From positions 1 to 25,513 of the forward strand of contig CAJMSZ010000033.1 of NCBI GenBank assembly GCA_905216215.1: DNA of 25,513 nt, in the 5' to 3' direction. Made by a program: the position numbers and the translations under genes. Under the pieces are notes generated by a model. That model was given only the letters and a program-made list of their open reading frames with translations, searched no databases and was not told where the DNA came from. This DNA is from an uncultured bacterium (GTDB lineage: Bacteria; Bacillota; Clostridia; Lachnospirales; Lachnospiraceae). Positions 7,306 through 14,021 of the stretch are shown one piece after another; the first letter of the stretch is position 1; each line of letters opens with the position of its first letter.

Positions 7306-8602
7306 GAATTGTGTGGATATTCTGGATAAAATAATAGCAGCTCTTTATCTTGGGATGGGTTATCTTTTTATCTGGATGTTTACAGCGTCAGCACCAGATT
7401 GGAGTCTTTCAGGATTTACCATACTTTATGCCGGAATGGTGCTTGGCTATTTATACAGTAAGAGAAAGATACCATCGAAGGAAAGCTGGTTCTGGTTTGC
7501 TGTTATGTTGTTGATAGGAATTCCGATTACGTTTTATTCTGTATTTCCGCTTATCCAGATTCTGGCTCTTATAGGAGTGGCAGCTTATTGGACGTTGAGC
7601 GCAGGAGGTCGGCTGATTGATGATGGGAAAACTTCCGGTTTTGTAGGATATGATGTGTGGAATGCGCTTGGAGCAGTACCGTTTCTGAATTTTCTTATAC
7701 AAGGAAAAGTGTTGTTGAGTCTGACTGAACAGGCAGTGGATGATAATCTGGAAGCAGAAAAAGCAGATGAACAGAAAACAGGGAAAATGAGTACATCAGC
7801 TGCGATTTTACTGGGAATTGCTATTGTGATTCCAATATTCTGTATTTTATTACCATTGCTGTCCAGTGCGGATGCCGGATTTGAATCTTTACTTGGCGGT
7901 GTGACAAATTATATTTCAGGGCATATGCTTGCGTTTTTCTTTAGAATGATATTTGCCATTCCAGTTTCCTGTTATTTATATGGGTTGGTATATGGAAGTG
8001 TTTATGGGAAAAATACAAATCGAATTACGGAACAGAAGATTCTAAGAGCCCGCCAGACAGCACGTTTTCTTCCAATGCCTGCGGTAGGGACTATTTTAAT
8101 AGCTGTCAGTGCAGTTTACATTCTGTTTATCGGAGTGCAGGGAAATTATTTCTTTTCGGCACTGATCGGCAGACTTCCGGAAGCGTTTACTTACTCGGAA
8201 TATGCAAGACGAGGCTTCTTTGAACTTTGTCAGGCAGGCGTGTTGAATTTATTGATCTTATGGTTTGTCAATCGTCTGGCACGGGTGGAAAACAAGGAAA
8301 ATTCATGGCTTAAGGCGGGAAATATTTTGTTGTCGGTGTTGACCTTGATTTTGATTCTGACAGCAGCAGGGAAAATGATGTTATATATTCATGCTTATGG
8401 TTTGACGGTAAACCGGATTCTTCCAATGGTATTTATGATATGGATGGCGATTGTCTTTGTTAGTATGATTGTGAGGCAGTATCGTACATTTCCGATGGTA
8501 AGAAATTGCGTGATGATTGGAGCGGTACTATTTTGTTTATTGTGTGTATTTCCAGTTGAGCATTGGACTGTAATGTATAATGAATGGAAATTTCCGATGT
8601 AA
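7295..8602 (+). CDS. Polytopic membrane protein, DUF4153/DUF4173-like, 435 aa
   Basis: About ten hydrophobic segments span most of the protein. There is a short acidic and lysine-rich cytoplasmic-type loop near residues 150-167 (DDNLEAEKADEQKTGK). The segment AFTYSEYARRGFFELCQAGVLN is characteristic of DUF4153/DUF4173 membrane proteins, and the polar GRLIDDGKTSGFVGYDVWNAL segment lies in the first half. The open frame begins at 7247, but GGAGG at about 7280-7284 supports the ATG at 7295. That start overlaps the end of the HTH gene by 11 nt, indicating translational coupling. The family function is unknown. Joint expression with the DUF2975/HTH pair suggests a membrane-stress or envelope role, without direct evidence. 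Confidence 0.75.
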   Translation: MENKNCVDILDKIIAALYLGMGYLFIWMFTASAPDWSLSGFTILYAGMVLGYLYSKRKIPSKESWFWFAVMLLIGIPITFYSVFPLIQILALIGVAAYWTLSAGGRLIDDGKTSGFVGYDVWNALGAVPFLNFLIQGKVLLSLTEQAVDDNLEAEKADEQKTGKMSTSAAILLGIAIVIPIFCILLPLLSSADAGFESLLGGVTNYISGHMLAFFFRMIFAIPVSCYLYGLVYGSVYGKNTNRITEQKILRARQTARFLPMPAVGTILIAVSAVYILFIGVQGNYFFSALIGRLPEAFTYSEYARRGFFELCQAGVLNLLILWFVNRLARVENKENSWLKAGNILLSVLTLILILTAAGKMMLYIHAYGLTVNRILPMVFMIWMAIVFVSMIVRQYRTFPMVRNCVMIGAVLFCLLCVFPVEHWTVMYNEWKFPM

Positions 8603-8608
8603 AATGAG

Positions 8609-8654
8609 AAGAAAATTAAGTGGAACCCCTTGATGGTGCAAGGGGTTCCGCTTA
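8609..8654 (+). repeat. Left copy of an imperfect direct repeat flanking the ATPase gene
   Basis: The stretch starting AGAAAATTAAG and running into the CCCTTGA...CAAGGG hairpin resembles 10246-10285, with a few substitutions. The two copies bracket the minus-strand DUF234-type ATPase gene. The left copy holds the terminator; the right copy holds the ileS promoter. Confidence 0.5.
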
Positions 8655-8659
8655 ATTTT
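8612..8659. terminator. Bidirectional terminator between convergent genes
   Basis: The arms 8612-8631 and 8640-8659 pair over 20 bp with a single G-T position around the loop GATGGTGC. It has A-rich and T-rich flanks on both sides, so it can end transcription from the left gene and from the right gene on the minus strand. The right arm includes the last codons of the minus-strand ATPase gene (stop at 8652-8654). Confidence 0.85.
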
Positions 8660-10109
8660 TGCTGTAATTGACGATTTGTTCAAGCGTATAAAGATAAGTT
8701 TTATTTTCCGCAGCACAATCTGAAATTTTCTTGTCAAAACCATTTTCCGAGAACAGGGCATAGTAGAACTTGGCTTTCTCTTTTAATGGTGAGAGCTTCG
8801 CCAATGTGTCAAGATACTCAGAGTAGGAAAAAGGTTCGCCCTTGAATTTACATTCTCCGACAAGATACTCTTCTGCACCTTTACTGATAGCCAGCAGGTC
8901 AATTTCGGTTTCTGCAGTCCGAAAGCCACTTGCCGCTTTTGCGTCGCGAACAGTGGATTTTCCAAACCATCGTCCCATTTTGGAATAACGGAAAGGCAGT
9001 TCGTTCTTCTTTTGCATTTCACGGACAAATTCCCGGCAAATATCTTCAAAGGCGAAGGATGTAAACTCGTGAAGTGCTGGTTTTACAACATATTCATACA
9101 CACCGTCTACATCACCGTCCTCGAGCTGTGAGAAGTTTGCAAAGCCGAACGAATACCAAAAACGAAAAAAATTATCGGTAAGGCGATAAGTTCCACGACT
9201 AGAGTTTGCCTGTTCCTTGATTTTTGCATCAACAGAGAACTCTCGCTCTATAATCCCAAGTTCAATCAGATTTTTTAAATAGACACTGGTCTTAGATGTG
9301 TCCTCTATAAGTGACTTTTGGCTAATATCGTTGAGTTTCGTGCTGCCAAGGGCCACTGCTTCAATGATGGAATTATAGATAGGTGTTTCCCGTAGCTCCT
9401 GATGGAGCAGGAATTCTACTTCACTATAAAGAATACAGCCTTTTGTCAAAATATTTCGCTTGATGTTTTCGTCAACGGATAATTCAGGGTTCCATTGGCG
9501 CAGATAATGGGGAATACCGCCAAGAACAGAGTAGGCCAGTATCTTGTCCTGGTCAGAGTAATCTGGAAAGAATTTTGCTGCATCATAGAACCCCATTTCC
9601 TTCATCTTATAAATGCCGGTGGCTCTCCCATAAAGAGGATTTTTCTCCGAAAGCAGTTCTTTTTCGATGAAGCTCATTGCACTGCCACAGAGAATAAGCA
9701 TCACGTTATCGTTTCTCAGTTCTGTATCCCAAAGGTTTTGCAGAATAGAAGGGATACTTCTGTTTCCCCGACACATATAAGGAAATTCATCGATGACCAG
9801 TAATTTTTTCTGGTCATGATAGGGTAAATCCAGTATCGTGCGAAATGCCCTTTCCCAGTCAGCAAACTCCGAGATATAATTTTTAGCCGGTATATCCTCT
9901 TTAAACATCCGGTTGGAGAAGTTACGAAGCTGCACACGGTCAGTGGTCTGTGTACAGGAAAAGAAAATATGTGGCTTATCTTTACAGAACTCACGCAGGG
10001 TTTCGGTTTTTCCTATGCGTCTTCGTCCATATAGTACAATGAGTTGTCCGCCTTCCTCTGTGTATTTATCCTGCAAAAATTTCAATTCGGCTTCTCTTCC
10101 GATAAACAT
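8652..10109 (-). CDS. AAA-type ATPase with DUF234 C-terminal domain, 485 aa
   Basis: An archaeal-ATPase-family P-loop protein. It opens with MFIGREAELKFL, then Walker A GRRRIGKT (Lys34, Thr35) and Walker B KLLVIDEFPYM (Asp107, Glu108), followed by the sensor segment MLILCGSAMSF. A winged-helix-like middle part at about 245-315 contains LNDISQKSLIEDTSKTSVYLKNL broken by short loops. The C-terminal DUF234 region holds TEIDLLAI (Asp404) and VGECKF (Glu419, Lys421), arranged like the D-(E)xK core of PD-(D/E)XK nuclease folds. GGAGG lies just before the ATG on the minus strand (10116-10120). Members are widespread, often strain-specific, and of unknown function. The gene runs against its neighbours, ends in the shared terminator and is flanked by a repeat, consistent with an inserted unit. 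Confidence 0.85.
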   Translation of the reverse strand: MFIGREAELKFLQDKYTEEGGQLIVLYGRRRIGKTETLREFCKDKPHIFFSCTQTTDRVQLRNFSNRMFKEDIPAKNYISEFADWERAFRTILDLPYHDQKKLLVIDEFPYMCRGNRSIPSILQNLWDTELRNDNVMLILCGSAMSFIEKELLSEKNPLYGRATGIYKMKEMGFYDAAKFFPDYSDQDKILAYSVLGGIPHYLRQWNPELSVDENIKRNILTKGCILYSEVEFLLHQELRETPIYNSIIEAVALGSTKLNDISQKSLIEDTSKTSVYLKNLIELGIIEREFSVDAKIKEQANSSRGTYRLTDNFFRFWYSFGFANFSQLEDGDVDGVYEYVVKPALHEFTSFAFEDICREFVREMQKKNELPFRYSKMGRWFGKSTVRDAKAASGFRTAETEIDLLAISKGAEEYLVGECKFKGEPFSYSEYLDTLAKLSPLKEKAKFYYALFSENGFDKKISDCAAENKTYLYTLEQIVNYSKN

Positions 10110-10130
10110 AGTATACCTCCATAAAATATC

Positions 10131-10157
10131 TAATCGTGATTTACTAAATCGTGATTT
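10131..10157. promoter_or_regulatory. Two tandem operator-like dyads before the ATPase gene
   Basis: AATCGTGATTT occurs at 10132-10142 and 10147-10157, a 15-nt period. Each unit is close to a dyad (AAATC-GT-GATTT in the second). They lie between the ATPase promoter and its start codon, around the expected transcription start, as repressor sites would. Confidence 0.5.
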
Positions 10158-10163
10158 GATATT

Positions 10164-10192
10164 ATTGTATCCATAATCATCAGAAAAAACAA
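10164..10192 (-). promoter_or_regulatory. Promoter of the DUF234-type ATPase gene
   Basis: On the minus strand TTGTTT (10187-10192) and TACAAT (10164-10169) are separated by 17 nt. The spacing and the -10 are good; the -35 matches in the first four positions. Confidence 0.5.
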
Positions 10193-10245
10193 GTGGATTT
10201 CTAAAAATTGAAAAATATTTTCAATGCAATCATGCAAAATGAATA

Positions 10246-10285
10246 AAGAAAATTAAGCGGAAACCCTTGACGTTTCAAGGGTTTC
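10246..10285 (+). repeat. Right copy of the flanking repeat, with hairpin
   Basis: It resembles 8609-8654 through AGAAAATTAAG and the following hairpin. Here the hairpin is a perfect 11-bp stem, GAAACCCTTGA and TCAAGGGTTTC, with loop CGTT. The -35 box of the ileS promoter lies inside it. Confidence 0.5.
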
Positions 10286-10296
10286 TTTATTATAAT
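10267..10296 (+). promoter_or_regulatory. Promoter of ileS
   Basis: TTGACG (10267-10272) and TATAAT (10291-10296) lie 18 nt apart. The predicted start near 10303 places the T-box stem I immediately downstream, as expected. Confidence 0.65.
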
Positions 10297-10302
10297 GGAA
10301 CA

Positions 10303-10570
10303 GAATATGAAAAAGCATTGACGAAGACAGTAGAATATATCAGAAAGGCAAAGCGATTCGGTGATGGTGAGAGACCGGTGCGAGTAAGATATATTTGAAC
10401 ATCACTTCCGAGCTGCATCAGTCGAACACATAAGTCAGTAGAGGATGCCGGTCATTTCCTCCGTTACAGGAAACACATATAAAATGTTGAAGTACAGACA
10501 GAGACAGGAGTATGTTGTAACAGGTGGTTAACGAAAGCTTTCGTCCTATTACAGGATGGAAGCTTATTTT
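10303..10570 (+). ncRNA. T-box leader, isoleucine-specific, upstream of ileS
   Basis: Stem I begins with GACGAAGACAGTAG. The helix AATATAT/ATATATT closes the specifier loop, which reads TGAACATCA, so the specifier is ATC (10401-10403, Ile). The distal segment GGTGATGGTG...ACC and the CCGTTACAGG element follow. The T-box core AGGTGGTTAACG (10522-10533) carries TGGT (10525-10528) to pair with the tRNA acceptor end, and the antiterminator closes with CGTCCT. The competing terminator pairs 10535-10547 with 10553-10565, then ATTTT. When tRNA-Ile is uncharged, the antiterminator forms and ileS is transcribed. The T-box core deviates from the usual GGGTGG-ACCGCG form. Confidence 0.88.
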
Positions 10571-10592
10571 ACGTGAAAGGCATAAGCCATGC

Positions 10593-10648
10593 ATCAACAA
10601 CACAAGTGTTCAATGCATTTATGCAATTGCAACACGAGTGTTGTTGAT
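10593..10648 (+). repeat. Long inverted repeat in the ileS leader
   Basis: The arms 10593-10610 and 10631-10648 pair at 16 of 18 positions, beginning with the perfect 11-mer ATCAACAACAC/GTGTTGTTGAT. The 20-nt interior also tends to self-pair (CAATGCAT against ATGCAATTG). It lies after the T-box terminator and has no T tract, so it is not a simple terminator. Confidence 0.75.
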
Positions 10649-10653
10649 ATAGG

Positions 10654-10822
10654 GCGCAGCCCCGCGACCGAGAAACAACGTTTCGAGGTAGTGGCATGGC
10701 GAAAGAAGTGCGCAGCCCTGCGACCGAGAAACGTTAGTTTCGAGGTAGTGGCATGGCGAAAGAAGTGCGCAGCCCCGCGACCGAGAAACAACGTTTCGAG
10801 GTAGTGAGCATGGCAGGAAAGG
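10654..10822 (+). repeat. Three tandem 56-57 bp repeats between the T-box and ileS
   Basis: Copies begin at 10654, 10710 and 10767, each starting GCGCAGCCC. The body is GCGACCGAGAAAC, then a small loop, GTTTCGAGGTAGTG and GCATGGCGAAAGAAGT. The third copy decays after about 10805. In each copy GAAAC and GTTTC can form a hairpin; the loop is AAC in copies 1 and 3 and GTTA in copy 2. The repeat is much more GC-rich than its surroundings. It is transcribed as part of the ileS leader. No convincing coding role is seen. Confidence 0.85.
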
Positions 10823-10847
10823 TAACAAAAGGAAAGGAGATAGAACA

Positions 10848-13800
10848 ATGTCGATGTACAAGAAGGTCTCAACGGACTTGAACTTTGTTGAGAGAGAAAA
10901 AGCGACAGAACAATTCTGGAAAGAGAACGATATTTTTGAAAAGAGTATGGATTCACGCAAGGAGGGGGAAACTTATACATTCTATGATGGTCCTCCGACT
11001 GCAAATGGTAAACCACATATCGGTCATGTGTTGACGCGTGTTATCAAGGATATGATTCCAAGATACCGTACCATGAAGGGTTACATGGTTCCTCGTAAGG
11101 CTGGATGGGATACCCACGGTCTTCCTGTTGAGCTTGAAGTTGAAAAGATGCTTGGACTGGATGGAAAAGACCAGATTGAAAATTATGGGGTGGAACCATT
11201 TATTCAGAAATGTAAGGAAAGTGTATGGAAATATAAAGGAATGTGGGAAGATTTCTCCGGAACAGTTGGATTCTGGGCTGATATGGAACACCCATATGTA
11301 ACTTATGACAATAACTTTATTGAGTCTGAATGGTGGGCTTTAAAGAAGATTTGGGATAAAGGACTTCTTTACAAAGGATTCAAGATTGTTCCTTATTGTC
11401 CTCGTTGTGGAACCCCGCTTTCTGCACAGGAAGTAGCACAGGGATACAAGGACGTAAAAGAACGTTCTGCTATTGTAAGATTTAAAGTAAAAGATGAAGA
11501 TGCATATATTTTGGCATGGACAACAACACCATGGACACTTCCATCGAACATTGGTCTTTGTGTAAACCCGGATGAAGAATATGCAAAAGTAAAATGTATT
11601 GATGGCCACGTATATTATATGGCATCCGCACTTCTTGATACCGTACTTGGCAAGCTTGCTACAGAGGATGAAAAAGCTTATGAAGTATTGGAAACATACA
11701 AGGGAAGTGAACTGGAATATAAAGAATACGAACCTCTTTATCAGTGCGCTGCAGATGTGGCTGCAAAGCAGAATAAGAAGTGTTTTTATGTAGTATGCGA
11801 CACTTATGTAACACTTACAGATGGTACAGGTGTCGTGCATATTGCACCTGCATTTGGTGAAGATGATGCGAAAGTCGGACGGAAATATGACTTCCCATTC
11901 GTACAGCTTGTAAATGAAAAGGGAGAAATGGCAGACTCTACTCCATTTGCCGGATTATTTGTAAAGAAAGCTGACCCGGTTATCTTAAAAGAATTAGACG
12001 AAAGAGGACTTCTCTTTGATGCACCAAAATTTGAACATAGTTATCCACACTGCTGGAGATGTGACACACCACTTCTCTACTATGCGCGTGAATCATGGTT
12101 CATTAAGATGACAGCTGTCAGAGATGACCTTATCAGAAATAACAATACCATTAACTGGATTCCGGAGAGCATCGGAAAAGGACGCTTCGGTGACTGGATT
12201 GAAAACGTACAGGACTGGGGCATCAGCCGTAACCGTTACTGGGGAACACCACTCAATATCTGGGAATGTGAATGTGGACATCAGCATTCTATCGGAAGCA
12301 TTGAAGAACTGAAATCTATGTCTGATAACTGCCCGGATGATATTGAACTTCACCGCCCATATATTGATGAAGTAACCATTCGCTGTCCACATTGTGGAAA
12401 ACAGATGCACAGAGTTCCGGAAGTAATCGACTGCTGGTTTGACAGTGGTTCTATGCCATTTGCACAGCACCATTATCCATTTGAGAATCAGGAATTATTT
12501 GAAAAACAGTTCCCGGCCCAGTTTATTTCAGAGGCTGTAGACCAGACCCGAGGATGGTTTTATTCTCTGCTTGCAATTTCGACTCTCATTTTCAATAAGG
12601 CTCCTTATGAAAATGTAATCGTGCTCGGACATGTGCAGGATGAAAATGGACAAAAGATGAGTAAGTCAAAAGGTAATGCGGTTGACCCGTTCGAGGCACT
12701 TCAGACTTACGGAGCCGACGCAATCAGATGGTATTTCTATATCAACAGTGCACCATGGCTTCCAAACCGTTTCCATGGAAAAGCAGTTATGGAAGGTCAG
12801 CGTAAATTTATGGGAACACTTTGGAATACCTATGCATTCTTTGTTCTCTATGCGAATATTGATGAGTTTGACGCAACAAAATATACCTTGGAATATGAGA
12901 AACTTTCCGTTATGGATAAATGGCTGCTGTCCAAATTGAATACACTTACAAAAACAGTAGATGATAATTTATCGAATTACAGAATTCCAGAGGCTGCAAG
13001 AGCACTTCAGGATTTCGTAGATGATATGAGTAACTGGTATGTAAGAAGAAGCCGTGAACGTTTCTGGGCAAAGGGAATGGAACAGGATAAGATTAATGCA
13101 TATATGACACTTTACACAGCTTTAGTGACCGTATGCAAAGATGCGGCTCCGATGATTCCATTTATGACAGAAGAAATTTACCAGAATCTGGTAAGAAGCA
13201 TTGATGCAAATGCACCGGAAAGTATTCATTTATGTGACTTCCCAGAAGTAAATGAGGCATTCATTGACAAAGAATTAGAAGAACGCATGGATGAAGTGCT
13301 GAAGGTTGTAGTTATGGGTCGTGCGTGCCGTAATACAGCAAATATTAAGAACCGTCAGCCAATCGGAAAGATGTTTGTAAAAGGAGTTCCGGGACTTCCG
13401 GAGTTCTATCAGGATATTATCACAGATGAATTAAATGTGAAGGAAATCGAACTTACAGAAGATGTCCGTGCATTTACCTCTTACACATTCAAGCCACAGC
13501 TTAAGACAGTAGGACCGAAATATGGAAAACTGCTTGGCGGCATCAAAAATGTGCTTGCAAATCTGGACGGAAATGCAGCAATGGATGAATTAAATGCAAA
13601 TGGCTCATTGAAATTCGAAGTAAATGGCAAAGCAGTAGAACTTCTGAAAGAAGATTTATTGATCGATATGGCGCAGACAGAAGGTTATGTATCTGAAAGT
13701 GATTATGGCATTACTGTTGTACTTGATACAAACTTATCCGAAGAACTTTTGGAAGAAGGATTTGTAAGAGAAATTATCAGTAAGATTCAGACTATGCGTA

Positions 13801-14000
13801 AGGAAGCAGATTTCGAAGTGACCGATAAAATTAAAGTTACTTACGAAGGAAGCGAGAAAGCAGAAGCTATTTTCCAGAAACACGCAGAAGAAATCGGTGG
13901 AGATACTCTTGCAGTCAGCGTAGAGAAAGCTGCACCTGCAGGTTATGTGAAAGAATGGAAGATTAACGGAGAAGCTGTAAACTTAGGTGTAGAGCGATAG
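10848..14000 (+). CDS. ileS: Isoleucyl-tRNA synthetase, eukaryote-like IleS2 class
   Basis: It charges tRNA-Ile with isoleucine in the cytoplasm. The class I signatures are HIGH at residues 57-60 (GKPHIGHVLTRVIKD) and KMSKS at 603-607 (GQKMSKSKGNAVDP). Cys pairs suited to zinc are seen in CPRCGTPLSAQE, CWRCDTPLLYY, CECGHQH and CPHCGKQMHR. Editing-domain features include WTTTPWTLPSNIGL and GTGVVHIAPAFGEDD. The length of 1050 aa and the form GPPTANGKPHIGHVLTRVIKD, compared with GPPYANG..H.GHALNK in the common bacterial type, place it in the IleS2 class, which is often less sensitive to mupirocin. AAAGGAG precedes the ATG at 10848. Expression is controlled by the Ile T-box at 10303-10570. glgP begins 21 nt after its stop. 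Confidence 0.97.
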   Translation: MSMYKKVSTDLNFVEREKATEQFWKENDIFEKSMDSRKEGETYTFYDGPPTANGKPHIGHVLTRVIKDMIPRYRTMKGYMVPRKAGWDTHGLPVELEVEKMLGLDGKDQIENYGVEPFIQKCKESVWKYKGMWEDFSGTVGFWADMEHPYVTYDNNFIESEWWALKKIWDKGLLYKGFKIVPYCPRCGTPLSAQEVAQGYKDVKERSAIVRFKVKDEDAYILAWTTTPWTLPSNIGLCVNPDEEYAKVKCIDGHVYYMASALLDTVLGKLATEDEKAYEVLETYKGSELEYKEYEPLYQCAADVAAKQNKKCFYVVCDTYVTLTDGTGVVHIAPAFGEDDAKVGRKYDFPFVQLVNEKGEMADSTPFAGLFVKKADPVILKELDERGLLFDAPKFEHSYPHCWRCDTPLLYYARESWFIKMTAVRDDLIRNNNTINWIPESIGKGRFGDWIENVQDWGISRNRYWGTPLNIWECECGHQHSIGSIEELKSMSDNCPDDIELHRPYIDEVTIRCPHCGKQMHRVPEVIDCWFDSGSMPFAQHHYPFENQELFEKQFPAQFISEAVDQTRGWFYSLLAISTLIFNKAPYENVIVLGHVQDENGQKMSKSKGNAVDPFEALQTYGADAIRWYFYINSAPWLPNRFHGKAVMEGQRKFMGTLWNTYAFFVLYANIDEFDATKYTLEYEKLSVMDKWLLSKLNTLTKTVDDNLSNYRIPEAARALQDFVDDMSNWYVRRSRERFWAKGMEQDKINAYMTLYTALVTVCKDAAPMIPFMTEEIYQNLVRSIDANAPESIHLCDFPEVNEAFIDKELEERMDEVLKVVVMGRACRNTANIKNRQPIGKMFVKGVPGLPEFYQDIITDELNVKEIELTEDVRAFTSYTFKPQLKTVGPKYGKLLGGIKNVLANLDGNAAMDELNANGSLKFEVNGKAVELLKEDLLIDMAQTEGYVSESDYGITVVLDTNLSEELLEEGFVREIISKIQTMRKEADFEVTDKIKVTYEGSEKAEAIFQKHAEEIGGDTLAVSVEKAAPAGYVKEWKINGEAVNLGVER

Positions 14001-14021
14001 AGATATTGGGGGATTTTGTGG

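Noticed and set aside
10589..10804. A 71-codon plus-strand frame through the tandem repeats, and minus-strand frames of 113 and 140 codons
   Set aside because: The frames exist because the 56-57 bp repeat happens to lack stops. The period is not a constant multiple of three (56 and 57), no ribosome site fits, and the region is the transcribed leader of ileS.
10654..10822. CRISPR array
   Set aside because: The units are directly adjacent with no unique spacers, there are only three copies, and no cas genes are present.
10594..11840. Other minus-strand frames opposite ileS
   Set aside because: They mirror conserved ileS codons and have compositions typical of antisense translation.
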